Shown here: piece by piece, positions 12,898 through 23,817 of the stretch
Layout: each line of letters starts with the position of its first letter
Position numbering within the stretch: position 1 is the stretch's first letter
DNA from: Welwitschia mirabilis
Lineage: Eukaryota > Gnetophyta > Gnetopsida > Welwitschiales
DNA length: 64,000 nucleotides
NCBI GenBank assembly: GCA_051453625.1
Contig: JBOZIK010000001.1
Location: forward strand, 18,534,450-18,598,449
Direction of reading: 5' to 3'
Made by a program: the position numbers and the translations under genes
The notes under the pieces: model-generated
What the model was told of the DNA's origin: nothing
Databases searched by the model: none
Seen by the model: the letters and a program-made list of their open reading frames with translations, nothing else

Positions 12898-15800
12898 TGT
12901 AACACCCTAATGTTTCTTATCCTAATTAAGCACTTTTCGTTTTCATCCTTCTTTAATATTATTAACTAATAGGCATAATAGAACCTAGGATTAAATTTTA
13001 TTTTTTTTTAATTAGCTTTTTTTTAATTTTAGAAAAAACATACTACATTGTTATTACATATTTACCTAGAAGTAATTTCTAGATTATTTTGATTTACAAA
13101 TAATAGCGATGTCATAAGTTTGTATACGATATTTCTTCTTAGATTTTTATCTTGAATATGGTTAAGGAGATGTAAGCTTATTATAAAACATATATATCTA
13201 AGTTTAAGGATAGTACCTAACCAATACAAGGGGAGGTTGTAATATACATTAATATCCATTAATGGCATTTCCACTTGATATCTGGCCACCCTTTAGATGT
13301 GAACTAGTTCTATTTTAGGTTTCAAACTATATAAACATGGTTGGCTTAAATTCAATGGGCTTACACTTCATCTTAATATATCCCCAAGACAGGTGATAGA
13401 AGGTACATGAGATGGATGTCTATTTACAAGTAATCCCTTCTTCCTTGAAACATCATTGGATGATGTAGAATAATCCTTTAATGATAAGGGATAAGGATAT
13501 TTAGTTGAAGTAAGTTTATACATAGGTAGGGTGGAAGAGTGGTGATCAAATCCACCTCCAGAAGGGTATTATTAAAAAAAAATGCGATGCAACTCACCTT
13601 AGTGATGAAATCCAAATATGAGGATTATTATTATTAGGATTATCTTGATTTAGCCTCGTTTGATAAATCTACCACATAAATGTAGGCACACAATTCTATG
13701 TAATGTGGATATTTAATGGATTATTTACCTAGTTATAATAATTCTACTCATCATTGGGTTTATTTTATAAGAACAATTATACAAAAAGGAAAAGACAAAT
13801 AAACTAGAACATCTTTATGTTTAGAATTATAATAATGAAAATATAAATAAAATAAATGATTTTTTTTCAAATTTATAATAATAATAACAAACTTCAGATG
13901 TATCAAATCATATCTTAAGTATATAGTTAAAAGAAACTAATATATACTTGGAGCTATGTCAATCTTGGAAGCATTCTTCCATGCTCATATGAAAATCTAC
14001 CATGGTTATGTGTAATAAAGATAATCAAAGGAAGTATATTTAAAAGATGGTTATTTAAAACATAATTCTTTAGCTAAGACTCATAAAAGAAAATAAATGA
14101 TGAATCAAGAACTATTTAAGTTACTTAAATTGCTAAGGTAGAAACCTTTACAAGCATGCATATTAAAAGTAAGTGAAAACAAAGGTAAAAGAGGTAAATA
14201 TTATGCATAAATAATATAACTTAAAGTTACTAATAATAACTTATCTTATATACTTGAATTACGTATATAATTTTGTTTAATATTTTTTAAAGTATTAATT
14301 ATAAAGTTTTTAAGGCTTTCAAATACATCGTAATCAAAATTAATAATTAATTAATTATGAAGGAAAAAGTAAATTATAATAGTTTTTCATAAACTAGACG
14401 CATAATAGGATCCTCAAAAATTAAGTTAAACTCTTTTAGATATCTAAGAGTATTATTTCTAAGGTTATAATTTAAGGTTAAAATCTATTAAATTTGCTAA
14501 AATTATAGTCCTATCACCCTATACTAAAATGATTTAACTTTCAAAGTACTTTGAATTTTTAAGTGATCTAATACGTTTTGAAAATTGTATTTAATTCTCT
14601 ACTACCTGGGATGCTTAATATTTAAAATAACATAACTGTTAGTTACAGAAATTGAAATTAATTTCTTGCTATTTTTCGCCTTTATTTTCTAACTCATTTT
14701 TACAAATAATCTTCTTAAAAATTATTAGACATTAGGAAAATTACTGTTTTTAAATTTTTATTAACATAACATAAATCTAAAATTATACAAAAATTTCACT
14801 AATTTATACCTACTAGTGAATGAGCTACTGTGTTCTTAACTTATGCCTCTATTTTGAAAATTTAACTTTTACTATGTAAACATGATAAATATTTTGCAAC
14901 TTTTTATGCAATAATTAGAGTCAACTAAATAATGAATATAATAATTAAAATGAATAGTAAAAATATATCTTAACTAAATATTAATAATGAAAATAAATGT
15001 ATAAAACAAAACCAATGTACAAAAAGCATTTACAATGAGACTTATGATAGCCATGAAGAAGTACTAGCCTAAAAGAGATTTTAAGGATTAGAATTTTGCC
15101 CCTAATAAGGTTGATCTAATTCATAATTGTTAAAACATATGTTGTAAACATGGATATCCAAATTTTTATGGTAAACACTTTATTCACTTGGGCATACTTA
15201 TCCATTAGTAACCTTAATTACCAAACATAAAACATCCCTCATTTCTCCCCAACATATTGGTAAAAGCCAATTAAAGGGAATAATTTTTATAATGTAATGT
15301 CATAATAATCATAAACAATGGCCTAATATAATATTTCATCACTCTACTAGAATCTTAAGAGAGGTCATCATATAGACAACATAAATAAAGAATCTTACTT
15401 GAAAAGATTAATGATTACTTAATAGATAAAGATTGATAAAGTTTAAAGCTCAAAACTCCTTAGCTCTGAGATTGCAAGCTTATAGCACCAAGTTCCTAAG
15501 CTCTAAGATTCAAAGCCTTAAGTTAGCAAGCTCCAAACTCCATAGGCAAGAGAATGAAAAGTGTGAAATAAGGAAATGCACTCCCATGAAAAATAGGAAA
15601 TATCCTTGTTTGTAAGAAAGGGTCTCTACTTAAAGATGAACAATAGATAAAAGGCATATAGTTTAAGATCATAGGATTACATAATTTATTATTAATAAGT
15701 GGGATGAGTAATAAGTCAGATTAAAGTATGAAAAAGGACATTATATTTATAACTCATGTGCCTAACTAGGATGAGTAATTTTCTTGCTTTAATTAGCAAG

Positions 15801-16593
15801 GTTAATTACATGCATTATTTCTTTATTCTAGCTCTTTCTTAATCCTTCATAGGCTCATAAGCATGTTTAATCACTTCAAGACATTTATTAAAAGAATAAA
15901 TGCACAAATTTTAAAGTTATCATGTGACATAATGATATAAGACTTTTTAAATCAAATGAATAAAATAATTAATGTATCATAAATATCAATTCAAGACATG
16001 CATTGAAATAATACGTGTACAAATTTAGAAGTTATCATGTAACATAATAAGATAAGCCTCTTTAAATTCAATGAATAAAACAATCAATATGTTATGGATA
16101 AAGTGCCATTACACATCTTAAGAATATAAAGATAATGATTGAGTAAATCTACTCATTTATCCTTCTTGGATCTAGGTAAGTGTTCATGTACTTGTTTACA
16201 TGTTCATTTATTTCATGATACATAGAATCCATCATTCATACAACACAAAGAAGAAGATGTCTGTTCATAATTAAGCATAATATAGCTATCACATTTACGA
16301 ATAAATTCACATGAGTAAATAAGATATCATTTAATATTTTTGTAAGACATATTATTATACCCTCTTGAATTTTTTAATTTAGTAGTTTTACCTTTTATCT
16401 TAAAGTCCTTACATAATGGGATTATTTATTTTTAATATATGAATTTCTATTATCATAAAAATGTTCATAATATAATTATTATTATTTTTATGTTGAATTA
16501 TGAAAAATTAAGAAAACTATGATTAATTACTTAAAATACCATCTTATTTCAATAAGGCCTTTAAAAAGGGATAATTAGAAGGAGAATTCATAA
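12898..16593. other. Body of element F left of the LINE, no genes
   Basis: AT-rich, no convincing coding frame. The short frames at 13062-13289 and 15433-15615 lack any family feature. The latter simply reflects a local run of agctc/aactcc words. Confidence 0.5.
15875..16104 (+). repeat. Tandem duplication, period about 115 bp
   Basis: ttcaagacat starts both copies, at 15875 and 15990. Both continue with acaaatttt(a)aaagttatcatgt and end aatgaataaaa. The copies are clearly diverged. Confidence 0.7.
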
Positions 16594-16608
16594 TCTAATT
16601 AAAAGATT
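16594..16608 (+). repeat. LINE target-site duplication, left copy
   Basis: tctaattaaaagatt, matched at 23752-23766 by tctaattaaaggatt (14 of 15). Confidence 0.85.
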
Positions 16609-16884
16609 GGTTGATTTACAAAGTTTTTCAATGTTGAATAGGGTTTCTTCTGGAAACCACTTGGGGGAGAAGACTTTGGTGGAGCTCTGAAGATCGCAGA
16701 TTTGGAGAAGGAGGGTGCAGGTTTTCAAGATCGCAATTCGGTGGGGGTGGTTCCGGTTCCTGATCACAGTGCAGGGGGCATTTTCGGCCACAAGATAGGC
16801 AGTAGTCAGGTAAGTTTCGGGAGTCTTTTTGTCTTGTAGTTTTGATCAGTTTTTTAGGATTTTCTATTGGGGTTTGGCCCTAAG
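16609..16884 (+). other. LINE 5' leader
   Basis: GC-rich leader with several CpG. One frame, about 16655-16842, is open and reads residues such as GGALKIADLEKEGAG and VGVVPVPDHSAGGIF, but no start codon or family was recognised. It may be untranslated leader or an internal promoter region. Confidence 0.5.
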
Positions 16885-18000
16885 ATGGAGAAGACTCAGT
16901 TCTCCAGGGAGGGAAAATCTCTCGTATTAGACATAGATGGAGATGCATGTAGTGAAATCAAGAAAAAACTTAAGTTTAGCCTCATTGGCAAGTTTGTATC
17001 TTCCAACCCTTGATCTCAATTAGATTAGGTCCATGATTGGGTCACAATGAAATGGACATGGATTAGCAAAGTCACTGTTATAGCAATGCTAGAAGATCTG
17101 GTTTTATTTCAGCTAGATAATGAATAAGATCAAGATGAAATCATAGCAATAGGACTGTGATTTTTTGGAGTTAGAGGCCTAGCCCTAACCAAATGGACAC
17201 CGGGGTTGCAATCGGACCCATAACTATTCAAGAAACTTTTGATCTAGATCCACATCCATAAGTTTCACTCGAAGTTTTGGGATGAAGATCTGTTACAAAG
17301 AATGGTCGGTCAGTTTAAAGATCTAATCAAGCTGAATGGCATCATGATTAAACAAACTAGATTAGTGTTAGTCATATTCTATGTGTGGATGAGTTTTGAA
17401 GATACCAATGAAATTTAATTCATAAAGTTTAGATTCAAATGGGAAACCTATGACCTAGAAGTTACATATGAGAATCTTTTGATCCCGTGCTCATTTTGTG
17501 GGAAATCAAGATACCTCTCAGGAAGATGTACTTCTCTTGAGAAGGAATGCTCACACTATGGAAGATTGGATTACTTATGAGAAGAATGTCAAAAGAGATT
17601 AATAAACATTGAAGGAAAGAAAAAGGAAACTTACACCTTTTGTGAAAAGACTGGGCATAATTAGAGTGCATGCAGACACAATCAGCAGAAGGAATAAACC
17701 AGAAAAGGCACCACTATTTTTTCAAAGAAAAGCAAGAGAAAGAAAGATTCAAAATAGGAAAACCCATTTCAACTGCTCATGGATGAGAATGACACCCAAC
17801 TAAACCTTCAATATGATGAATCTAATGAAGTGGAAAATCAGACAAAGGGAAGGCATAGCAACAGAACCTTACGAAAGTGAGAGACAACAAAGAATGTTGC
17901 AAATAGTTTCCAAGATACAATTGAAAACATATTAAAAAAGGACAAGAACCCAAAAAAGGGTGAAAAAACCCTCAATGAATTGTCTCTCATGGAACTGTAG
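16885..18000 (+). pseudogene. LINE ORF1, RNA-binding protein with DUF4283-like domain and CCHC fingers
   Basis: ORF1 proteins of plant L1 elements bind the element RNA. From the ATG at 16885, one frame runs 372 codons to TAG at 17998 with no indel, only nonsense codons. The N-terminal domain shows FSLIGKFVSSNP, WTWISKVTVIAM and FFGVRGLALTKWTPG, the pattern of the plant LINE DUF4283 domain; the Trp before FFG is now TGA. Three CCHC-type fingers start at 17488. Finger 1 (CSFCGKSRYLSGRC) has Tyr in place of His. Finger 2 has lost a Cys and its His. Finger 3 keeps CEKTGH. The stop overlaps the ORF2 start by 26 nt. Confidence 0.8.
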
Positions 18001-18483
18001 GGGATTAGGATCCTCCTACAAAAACAAGACCCTACAAAATATGATTAGTCAATATAATATCGATTTTTTCTGCCTTCAAGAGATGAAGATAAAATAAGAT
18101 ATGGAAAACATAAAGATGGAGAGGCACTGAATCTCTTTTAGCATACTAGCCCAGGATAAATCTGGTGGTCTTTTGATTTCTACTAAAAAAGATGCAGATC
18201 TAATTTGCAGTAGTCAAAATCACATTATAATTTTTCTTAAAAATGAAGGATGGACTATTACAAATATATACAGTCCCCAAAACAATTATACAAGGTTGTG
18301 AATTTAGAAGAATCCCAGAAGAATTTATTAGAAAAATCCAAATGGATCATTTTAGGTAACTTTAATCAATGCCTCCATCACTGGGAAAAATCTGGTGGGG
18401 ATAATTGAAACTCTAAAGTGGCCTCTATCCTCAAAGATTTCTTGGTAAGATATTCTTTCATATATATACCCATCACTGGTTGC
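17975..18483 (+). pseudogene. LINE ORF2, endonuclease N-terminus
   Basis: Starts at the ATG at 17975 with MNCLSWNCRGLGSSYKNKTL, followed by IDFFCLQEMK. This is the signature of the apurinic-type endonuclease that nicks target DNA in L1 elements (catalytic Asn in SWNCRG, Glu in LQE). Stops interrupt it near 18093 and later. It runs into a gap at 18484. Confidence 0.85.
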
Positions 18484-18765
18484 NNNNNNNNNNNNNNNNN
18501 NNNNNNNNNNNNNNNNNNNNNNNNNNNNNNNNNNNNNNNNNNNNNNNNNNNNNNNNNNNNNNNNNNNNNNNNNNNNNNNNNNNNNNNNNNNNNNNNNNNN
18601 NNNNNNNNNNNNNNNNNNNNNNNNNNNNNNNNNNNNNNNNNNNNNNNNNNNNNNNNNNNNNNNNNNNNNNNNNNNNNNNNNNNNNNNNNNNNNNNNNNNN
18701 NNNNNNNNNNNNNNNNNNNNNNNNNNNNNNNNNNNNNNNNNNNNNNNNNNNNNNNNNNNNNNNNN
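18484..18765. other. Assembly gap (282 N)
   Basis: Lies between two diverged copies of the same endonuclease segment. Confidence 0.95.
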
Positions 18766-18995
18766 CCTTCAAGAGATGAAGCTAAACTAAGATATGGAAA
18801 ACCTGAATATGGGAAGGCACTGGACCTCTTTTAGCGTATTAGACCAGGGTAAATTTGGTTGTCTTTTGGTTTCTACTAAAAAGGATGCAGATCTAATTTG
18901 CAGCAGTCAGAATCACATTACAATTTTCCTTAAGAAGGAAGGATGGACCATTATAAATATATACAGTCCCCAATACAACCTAGACAAGGCTGTGT
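18766..18995 (+). pseudogene. Second copy of LINE endonuclease segment
   Basis: Near-duplicate of 18074-18300: it starts ccttcaagagatgaag, continues ggatgcagatctaatttgcag, and ends at tatacagtccccaa before the next gap. Differences are spread along the copy, so it is not an exact overlap. Because one target-site duplication brackets the whole block, this may be a misjoined paralogue or a real internal duplication. Confidence 0.75.
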
Positions 18996-19945
18996 NNNNN
19001 NNNNNNNNNNNNNNNNNNNNNNNNNNNNNNNNNNNNNNNNNNNNNNNNNNNNNNNNNNNNNNNNNNNNNNNNNNNNNNNNNNNNNNNNNNNNNNNNNNNN
19101 NNNNNNNNNNNNNNNNNNNNNNNNNNNNNNNNNNNNNNNNNNNNNNNNNNNNNNNNNNNNNNNNNNNNNNNNNNNNNNNNNNNNNNNNNNNNNNNNNNNN
19201 NNNNNNNNNNNNNNNNNNNNNNNNNNNNNNNNNNNNNNNNNNNNNNNNNNNNNNNNNNNNNNNNNNNNNNNNNNNNNNNNNNNNNNNNNNNNNNNNNNNN
19301 NNNNNNNNNNNNNNNNNNNNNNNNNNNNNNNNNNNNNNNNNNNNNNNNNNNNNNNNNNNNNNNNNNNNNNNNNNNNNNNNNNNNNNNNNNNNNNNNNNNN
19401 NNNNNNNNNNNNNNNNNNNNNNNNNNNNNNNNNNNNNNNNNNNNNNNNNNNNNNNNNNNNNNNNNNNNNNNNNNNNNNNNNNNNNNNNNNNNNNNNNNNN
19501 NNNNNNNNNNNNNNNNNNNNNNNNNNNNNNNNNNNNNNNNNNNNNNNNNNNNNNNNNNNNNNNNNNNNNNNNNNNNNNNNNNNNNNNNNNNNNNNNNNNN
19601 NNNNNNNNNNNNNNNNNNNNNNNNNNNNNNNNNNNNNNNNNNNNNNNNNNNNNNNNNNNNNNNNNNNNNNNNNNNNNNNNNNNNNNNNNNNNNNNNNNNN
19701 NNNNNNNNNNNNNNNNNNNNNNNNNNNNNNNNNNNNNNNNNNNNNNNNNNNNNNNNNNNNNNNNNNNNNNNNNNNNNNNNNNNNNNNNNNNNNNNNNNNN
19801 NNNNNNNNNNNNNNNNNNNNNNNNNNNNNNNNNNNNNNNNNNNNNNNNNNNNNNNNNNNNNNNNNNNNNNNNNNNNNNNNNNNNNNNNNNNNNNNNNNNN
19901 NNNNNNNNNNNNNNNNNNNNNNNNNNNNNNNNNNNNNNNNNNNNN
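18996..19945. other. Assembly gap (950 N)
   Basis: Would hold the rest of the endonuclease and the spacer before reverse transcriptase. Confidence 0.95.
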
Positions 19946-21850
19946 GAAATTAAGGAGGACCTCAAATTCATTAAAACTGAACAGGAGAAGGGAGGTAATC
20001 AGGACAGCCTTAGAAACAGAGAATACCAGTGCCTAATGGAGCTCCAAGAAATACATGAGGATAAAGAAAATTATTGGAGAGAACGATCAAGGATCAAATG
20101 GCTTAAAGAAAGTGATAGACATACTAGGTTTTTCTTCCAGCAAACTAACTAATATAAATCAGATAACAGAATTAAGAGGCTTACAGTAGGAGGACGAGTC
20201 ATAAAAAAAGAAGAAGAAATAGCAAAGGAACTGCAAACACATTTGCAGAAAGTCTGGGAATGGGATAATATCGGCCCCGGCTTAATTCTAGAGAACAAGA
20301 AGGTTTTAGAGGAGGATAACCAAATGCTAAGTAAACCCTTAAGTAGAGAGGAGGTCCTAGCTGTAGTCAGATCGATGAAGAATAACCAAGCGCCTGGGCC
20401 AGATAGATGACTAGTCGAGCTCTTCAAAACTTATTTTTCTATCCTAGGGAATAACCTCCATAATATAATGCAGGAAATTTTCTATAAATGATGGATTCCT
20501 AGAGAGATAAATCGAACCAGAGTAGTTCTCATTCTGAAAAAAAGAGATGTCAGTAGACTAGAGGACTTTAGACCCTTAGGGGTTTGCAATGTTATTTACA
20601 GAATCTTCACAAAAATTATGGTTAGCCGAATCATCCCCTTGCTCCCCAATGTGATTTCAGAGAACCAAGCTAGCTTCATTCGTTCCAGGTATATTCAAGA
20701 CCAGATCGTTTTAACTCATGAAATTATTCACTCTATTAAAAAGCACAAATTTTCACTTCTTATTAATAAACTAGATATTGCAAAAGCTTATGACTTAGTT
20801 AGTTGGTAAGATATAGGGTGCATTCTTAGAAAAATTGGCTTTTCTCAAGATATTATTAACCTATGGCTAGACACGCAAGCTTCAGCTGAATTTAGTGTGG
20901 AGGTCAGCAGTCACAGATCAAACTTCTTCTTAGTAGGGAGAGGCTTGAGAAAAGGGGATCCTCTATCCCCATGCCTCTTCTTATTTGTTATGAATGTTTT
21001 ATAGGTTTTCTTAAAAAACAACGGAGTTACAGGAATTAATATTGGAGGTCAAATTTTTCTCAATAATCACTATGTAGACGATACTATTTTCATGACCAAG
21101 GTGACCATTCAACAAGCAAAAGATCTAAAAAATGCCATGAATACATTTGCAAAGGCAATAGGGATTCACACCAATTATAACAAATCAAGAATACATACCT
21201 TGGGTAGACCATGTACCAGAGGGGGTGAAATCACTTGCATTATGAATCCAAAGTTAGGAGACCTGCAGGACATCTACCTGGGCATTCCTTTATGGAATTG
21301 ACATAGGATAAATACTTGAAACTACATTCTGGAATCTATACAAAGAAGGTGTAGCTCTTAGCACAATAATTTTCTGTCTTCAAAGGCTAATATCATTCTT
21401 ACAAATTCCTGTCTAATTTCATTATTTTAGTATATAGCTTTTGTTATCGCCCCCCAAAGAATATCATTCAAAAAATTGACAGGATCTTAAAAGATATTAT
21501 ATGGTCGGGGGAAAAAGACCACCACAGGATACATCTATGTAAATGGGAAATCATAGCCCATCCTAAAGAATCAGAAGGATGGGGAATACAGAAACTTGAA
21601 GATTGTATCCTCACAGGAGCTCAAAATATTTTAAAGAGATTACAAGAGGGAGGACAACCTTGGAGTGACTTAATGAATGACAAGTACAGAAACTGGATAA
21701 TTAAACATGAAGTGTCTTATCTTTGGAAGCACCTCTGCAAAGCTAACCAACAACTTTTTGATTTAAACATCACTTAGAATAAAACATCCAAATAGATCTT
21801 GATCAATAAATATGACAAATAGGAAGGCTATAAGAAGCATTAGAGTGGCC
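19946..21850 (+). pseudogene. LINE ORF2, reverse transcriptase
   Basis: Reverse transcriptase primes LINE cDNA at the nicked target. Features in order: WLKESDRHTRFFF and NQAPGPDR, then LEDFRPLGVCNVIYRIFTK, ENQASFIRSRYIQDQI, motif A INKLDIAKAYDLVSW, GLRKGDPLSPCLFLFVMNVL, and the catalytic box HYVDDTIF with both Asp present. DIYLGIPL marks the end of the palm and thumb. Broken by in-frame stops at 20150, 20407, 20806, 21001 and 21299. A 31-N gap follows at 21851-21881. Confidence 0.9.
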
Positions 21851-21881
21851 NNNNNNNNNNNNNNNNNNNNNNNNNNNNNNN

Positions 21882-22110
21882 GCTGAAAGAGCACAACTGA
21901 ATTTTGACAAGAGATCAATTATCAAAAAGGGGAATTCAAGTTGATATCAAATGCCTCATATGTCAGTCCACTATAGAAATAATTCAGCATCTCTTTCATC
22001 AATGTGCCTAGAGCAAGAAGTTAATGGCATTAATGACTAAGTACTATCAAAGTAGCAGTGCCTCTAACATGCATTCAGTCGACAGGATTTGCCTGACTGT
22101 GTGGTAGATA
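21882..22110 (+). pseudogene. LINE ORF2, zinc-binding domain after RT (zf-RVT type)
   Basis: The pattern LTRDQLSKRGIQVDIKCLIC followed by EIIQHLFHQC matches the cysteine/histidine domain found after reverse transcriptase in plant LINEs and pseudogenes derived from them. It is decayed downstream of the cysteine near 22008. Confidence 0.7.
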
Positions 22111-23267
22111 TGGCAAATCAGAAATCGTTTAATTTTCAATAACGTCCCCCTTCCCTTCCCTATTTATACAGCTAGAAAGATAATCCACAATTACTCTCAA
22201 ATTAAACTTGCCATGGAAGCCACTCTAACATATGAGCCTACTGACTTAAGCCTCTCTGAAGTATGCCCAGAGCTGTGGGAGAAAATATAGGTAGTGGGGT
22301 GGGAAACCCTTCTGCATAAACTAAGAGGGGATATGGGGGCCGATATCGCCCTGTTTTACAGGCGATGGAGAGGAGAAGAACAAGTTTTAGAAGAATCTTG
22401 ATAGAAATTTCAGAAGAATCTTTTGTCAGATTGTTGGAGGTTCCAGCGGAAGGCGAGAGGATCCTATTCGGAAGCAAAGGCCAATAAGAAGCCCTTAATT
22501 TCTTTCTAGGTGGAATCCTAAAGCTGCCCAATGGGATAGCAATAGGAAGGCGTTACCGCCTCTGTGGGGACTCAGGGTAGAACTAGTGGACAGATATTTC
22601 ATTAAATCTGGTAATTGTTCTAAGCTTTCTGGAATTCATTTTGTGTTTCTTAAGGCTCTTGAATTAGGACGTCAAGTGAAACTTCCCTACTTCTTCATTT
22701 AAGTCCTCAAGCGAAAGGATTCCTCTAGGCACTCAAGCCTAATTCTTACTCTTTGGAGAGCAGCTCAAGAAGCTCGGGCCAGAGAGACCCCTCCCCATCC
22801 TTCCCCTCACCGTCCTCGCCAAACCACTCCTACAAGAAATTCTTTCTGAAGTTCCTCCTCAGCTCAAAACCCTATCCCAGAAGAAACAGAATCTCCTTTC
22901 AGCCCTAGTAGTAGGGGGCATCTTTGTCCCCAGCTCACTTAATAGGTCCGTCTTCACCCCTGGCCCAACAGAATTCTCTCAAGGAGAATCCTCCCTCTCA
23001 AGCTTAGTCTCCACATCTTTCTTCCCTAGCTTCAAGCCCTTCCTCACCAGCTAACCCTGCTCAGGAATCCCAACACTCCTCCCCCTCTAGCTTCAGACCC
23101 TAGTATCCCCCAAAGCTCTACCTTTGACTCCTTTTCTTTGGAACCTCAACCCCAAACTCAGGATATTGACATAAATATAGCTAGGAGAGAGGTTTTTCTG
23201 CCAACTTTGCATGGACTGAAAAGATTCCCATATGTCACCTCTCTCTCATCAAGCTCTTCCCTAGGCA
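22111..23267 (+). other. LINE 3' part, coding-like but unidentified
   Basis: GC-rich for this window and full of CpG. An ATG at 22365 opens a frame reading RRILIEISEESFVRLLEVPA and FLGGILKLPNGIAIGRRYRL, with one TAA, ending at a TAG near 22577. Further on, about 22690-23320, lies a Ser/Pro-rich stretch in shifting frames. No family recognised. It may be the C-terminus of a LINE ORF, a third ORF, or captured host sequence. An open 97-codon frame on the other strand (22238-22531) looks like a shadow. Confidence 0.45.
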
Positions 23268-23441
23268 ATAAAATCGACTTACAGGAAGAAAGCTCTATGC
23301 CTTCATCCAGATAAGAACCTGGCTAGTGCTAAAGAATTCAAGGAAATCAATAAAGATTTTGAGGTGCTCTTAGATGACTTAGGCAGATTCTTACTTAAGC
23401 ATAACCATCATAACATGTTCCCTTATTACAAAGGTCTGTAG
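23268..23441 (+). pseudogene. DnaJ-like J-domain reading frame in the LINE 3' region
   Basis: J-domains stimulate Hsp70 ATPase. One frame reads IKSTYRKKALCLHPDKN, then KEFKEINKDFEVLLDD, then LGRFLLKHNHHNMFPYYKGL and a TAG at 23439. The HPD tripeptide sits at 23304-23312. Helix II (YRKKAL) and helix III (FKEIN..FEVL) are where the family has them. Helix I is not clear, and a TAG at 23262 precedes the segment. The sequence ends just before a 300-bp non-coding tail and poly-A. Domain recognition is fairly sure; whether it is part of the LINE or captured is unknown. Confidence 0.7.
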
Positions 23442-23740
23442 AGGACTAGTATCCTCTTTCTTTTAGGCTTTTACCTGGTATTCCGAGTTCTTTATAAGTT
23501 CTAGTTTTCTAGGGGTAGTTTCGCCCCTAGTTTTCAGTAGTTTTTAGTCCTTTTGTATGATTGTTTCCTTTAGTACTTGTGTCCTCTTACGTAACTGATT
23601 GTTGTGTCATTTTTTAAGGGGCGGTTTTACCCTCCTTTTTGGTTTGCTGTTCTTGCTGCTATGAACAGTCTATGCTTCTGTAATGATCGGGTGGCGAGTT
23701 TACCCTAGATGTACATTTCCTAGTCTAATACACATACTTT
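23442..23740 (+). other. LINE 3' untranslated tail
   Basis: No frame; thymine-rich with three similar segments around gtttcgcccctag, gcggttttaccctcc and gcgagtttaccctag. Leads into the poly-A. Confidence 0.6.
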
Positions 23741-23750
23741 AAAAAAAAAA
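23741..23750 (+). other. LINE poly-A tail
   Basis: Ten A residues followed by the right target-site duplication. Confidence 0.85.
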
Positions 23751-23751
23751 T

Positions 23752-23766
23752 TCTAATTAAAGGATT
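23752..23766 (+). repeat. LINE target-site duplication, right copy
   Basis: tctaattaaaggatt; partner at 16594-16608. Confidence 0.85.
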
Positions 23767-23817
23767 AACATTCCTAATATCCAAGTAATTAAGGTTTAAA
23801 AAATATGAAGTATAACA

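Larger units (their letters stand above)
16609..23751 (+). mobile_element. L1-type LINE with extra 3' coding segment
   Basis: A non-LTR retrotransposon bounded by a 15-bp target-site duplication and ending in a short poly-A (23741-23750). Order: GC-richer 5' leader, ORF1 (16885-18000), ORF2 endonuclease, reverse transcriptase, zinc-binding RT-associated domain, then a 1.6-kb 3' part with coding-like segments including a J-domain. It is much richer in GC and CpG than its surroundings, which suggests a younger insertion. Three N gaps and a duplicated endonuclease segment complicate the middle. Confidence 0.85.
12898..23817 (+). mobile_element. Element F: LTR-type insertion in D, itself split by a LINE
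   Basis: Starts TGTAACACCC, a common plant LTR start, and ends ...gaagtataaca, so the ends are TG/CA. It is flanked by cctag/cctaa. The D reading frame is open across the join if F and one duplication copy are ignored. Without the LINE, F is about 3.8 kb. No internal coding region, second LTR or primer site was found, so it may be a solo LTR of unusual length or a large derivative without genes. Orientation is not proven. Confidence 0.5.

Noticed and set aside
12893-13330. TGTAACACCC as the start of a standard ~400-bp solo LTR
   Set aside because: No TG/CA end with a cctag flank was found nearby; the only good partner is at 23817.
16806-16884. Perfect splice donor (CAG|GTAAGT at 16810) suggesting an intron before LINE ORF1
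   Set aside because: A LINE copies its RNA, so a working intron would be lost on retrotransposition; no family of spliced L1 leaders is known to me.
18413-20152. Long open frames across the N runs (up to 452 codons)
   Set aside because: They consist mostly of N. Only the real ends (LINE endonuclease and pre-RT text) carry information.
22238-22531. 97-codon minus-strand ORF
   Set aside because: Lies opposite the plus-strand coding-like LINE block, in a GC-rich region where antisense frames open by chance; no motif.
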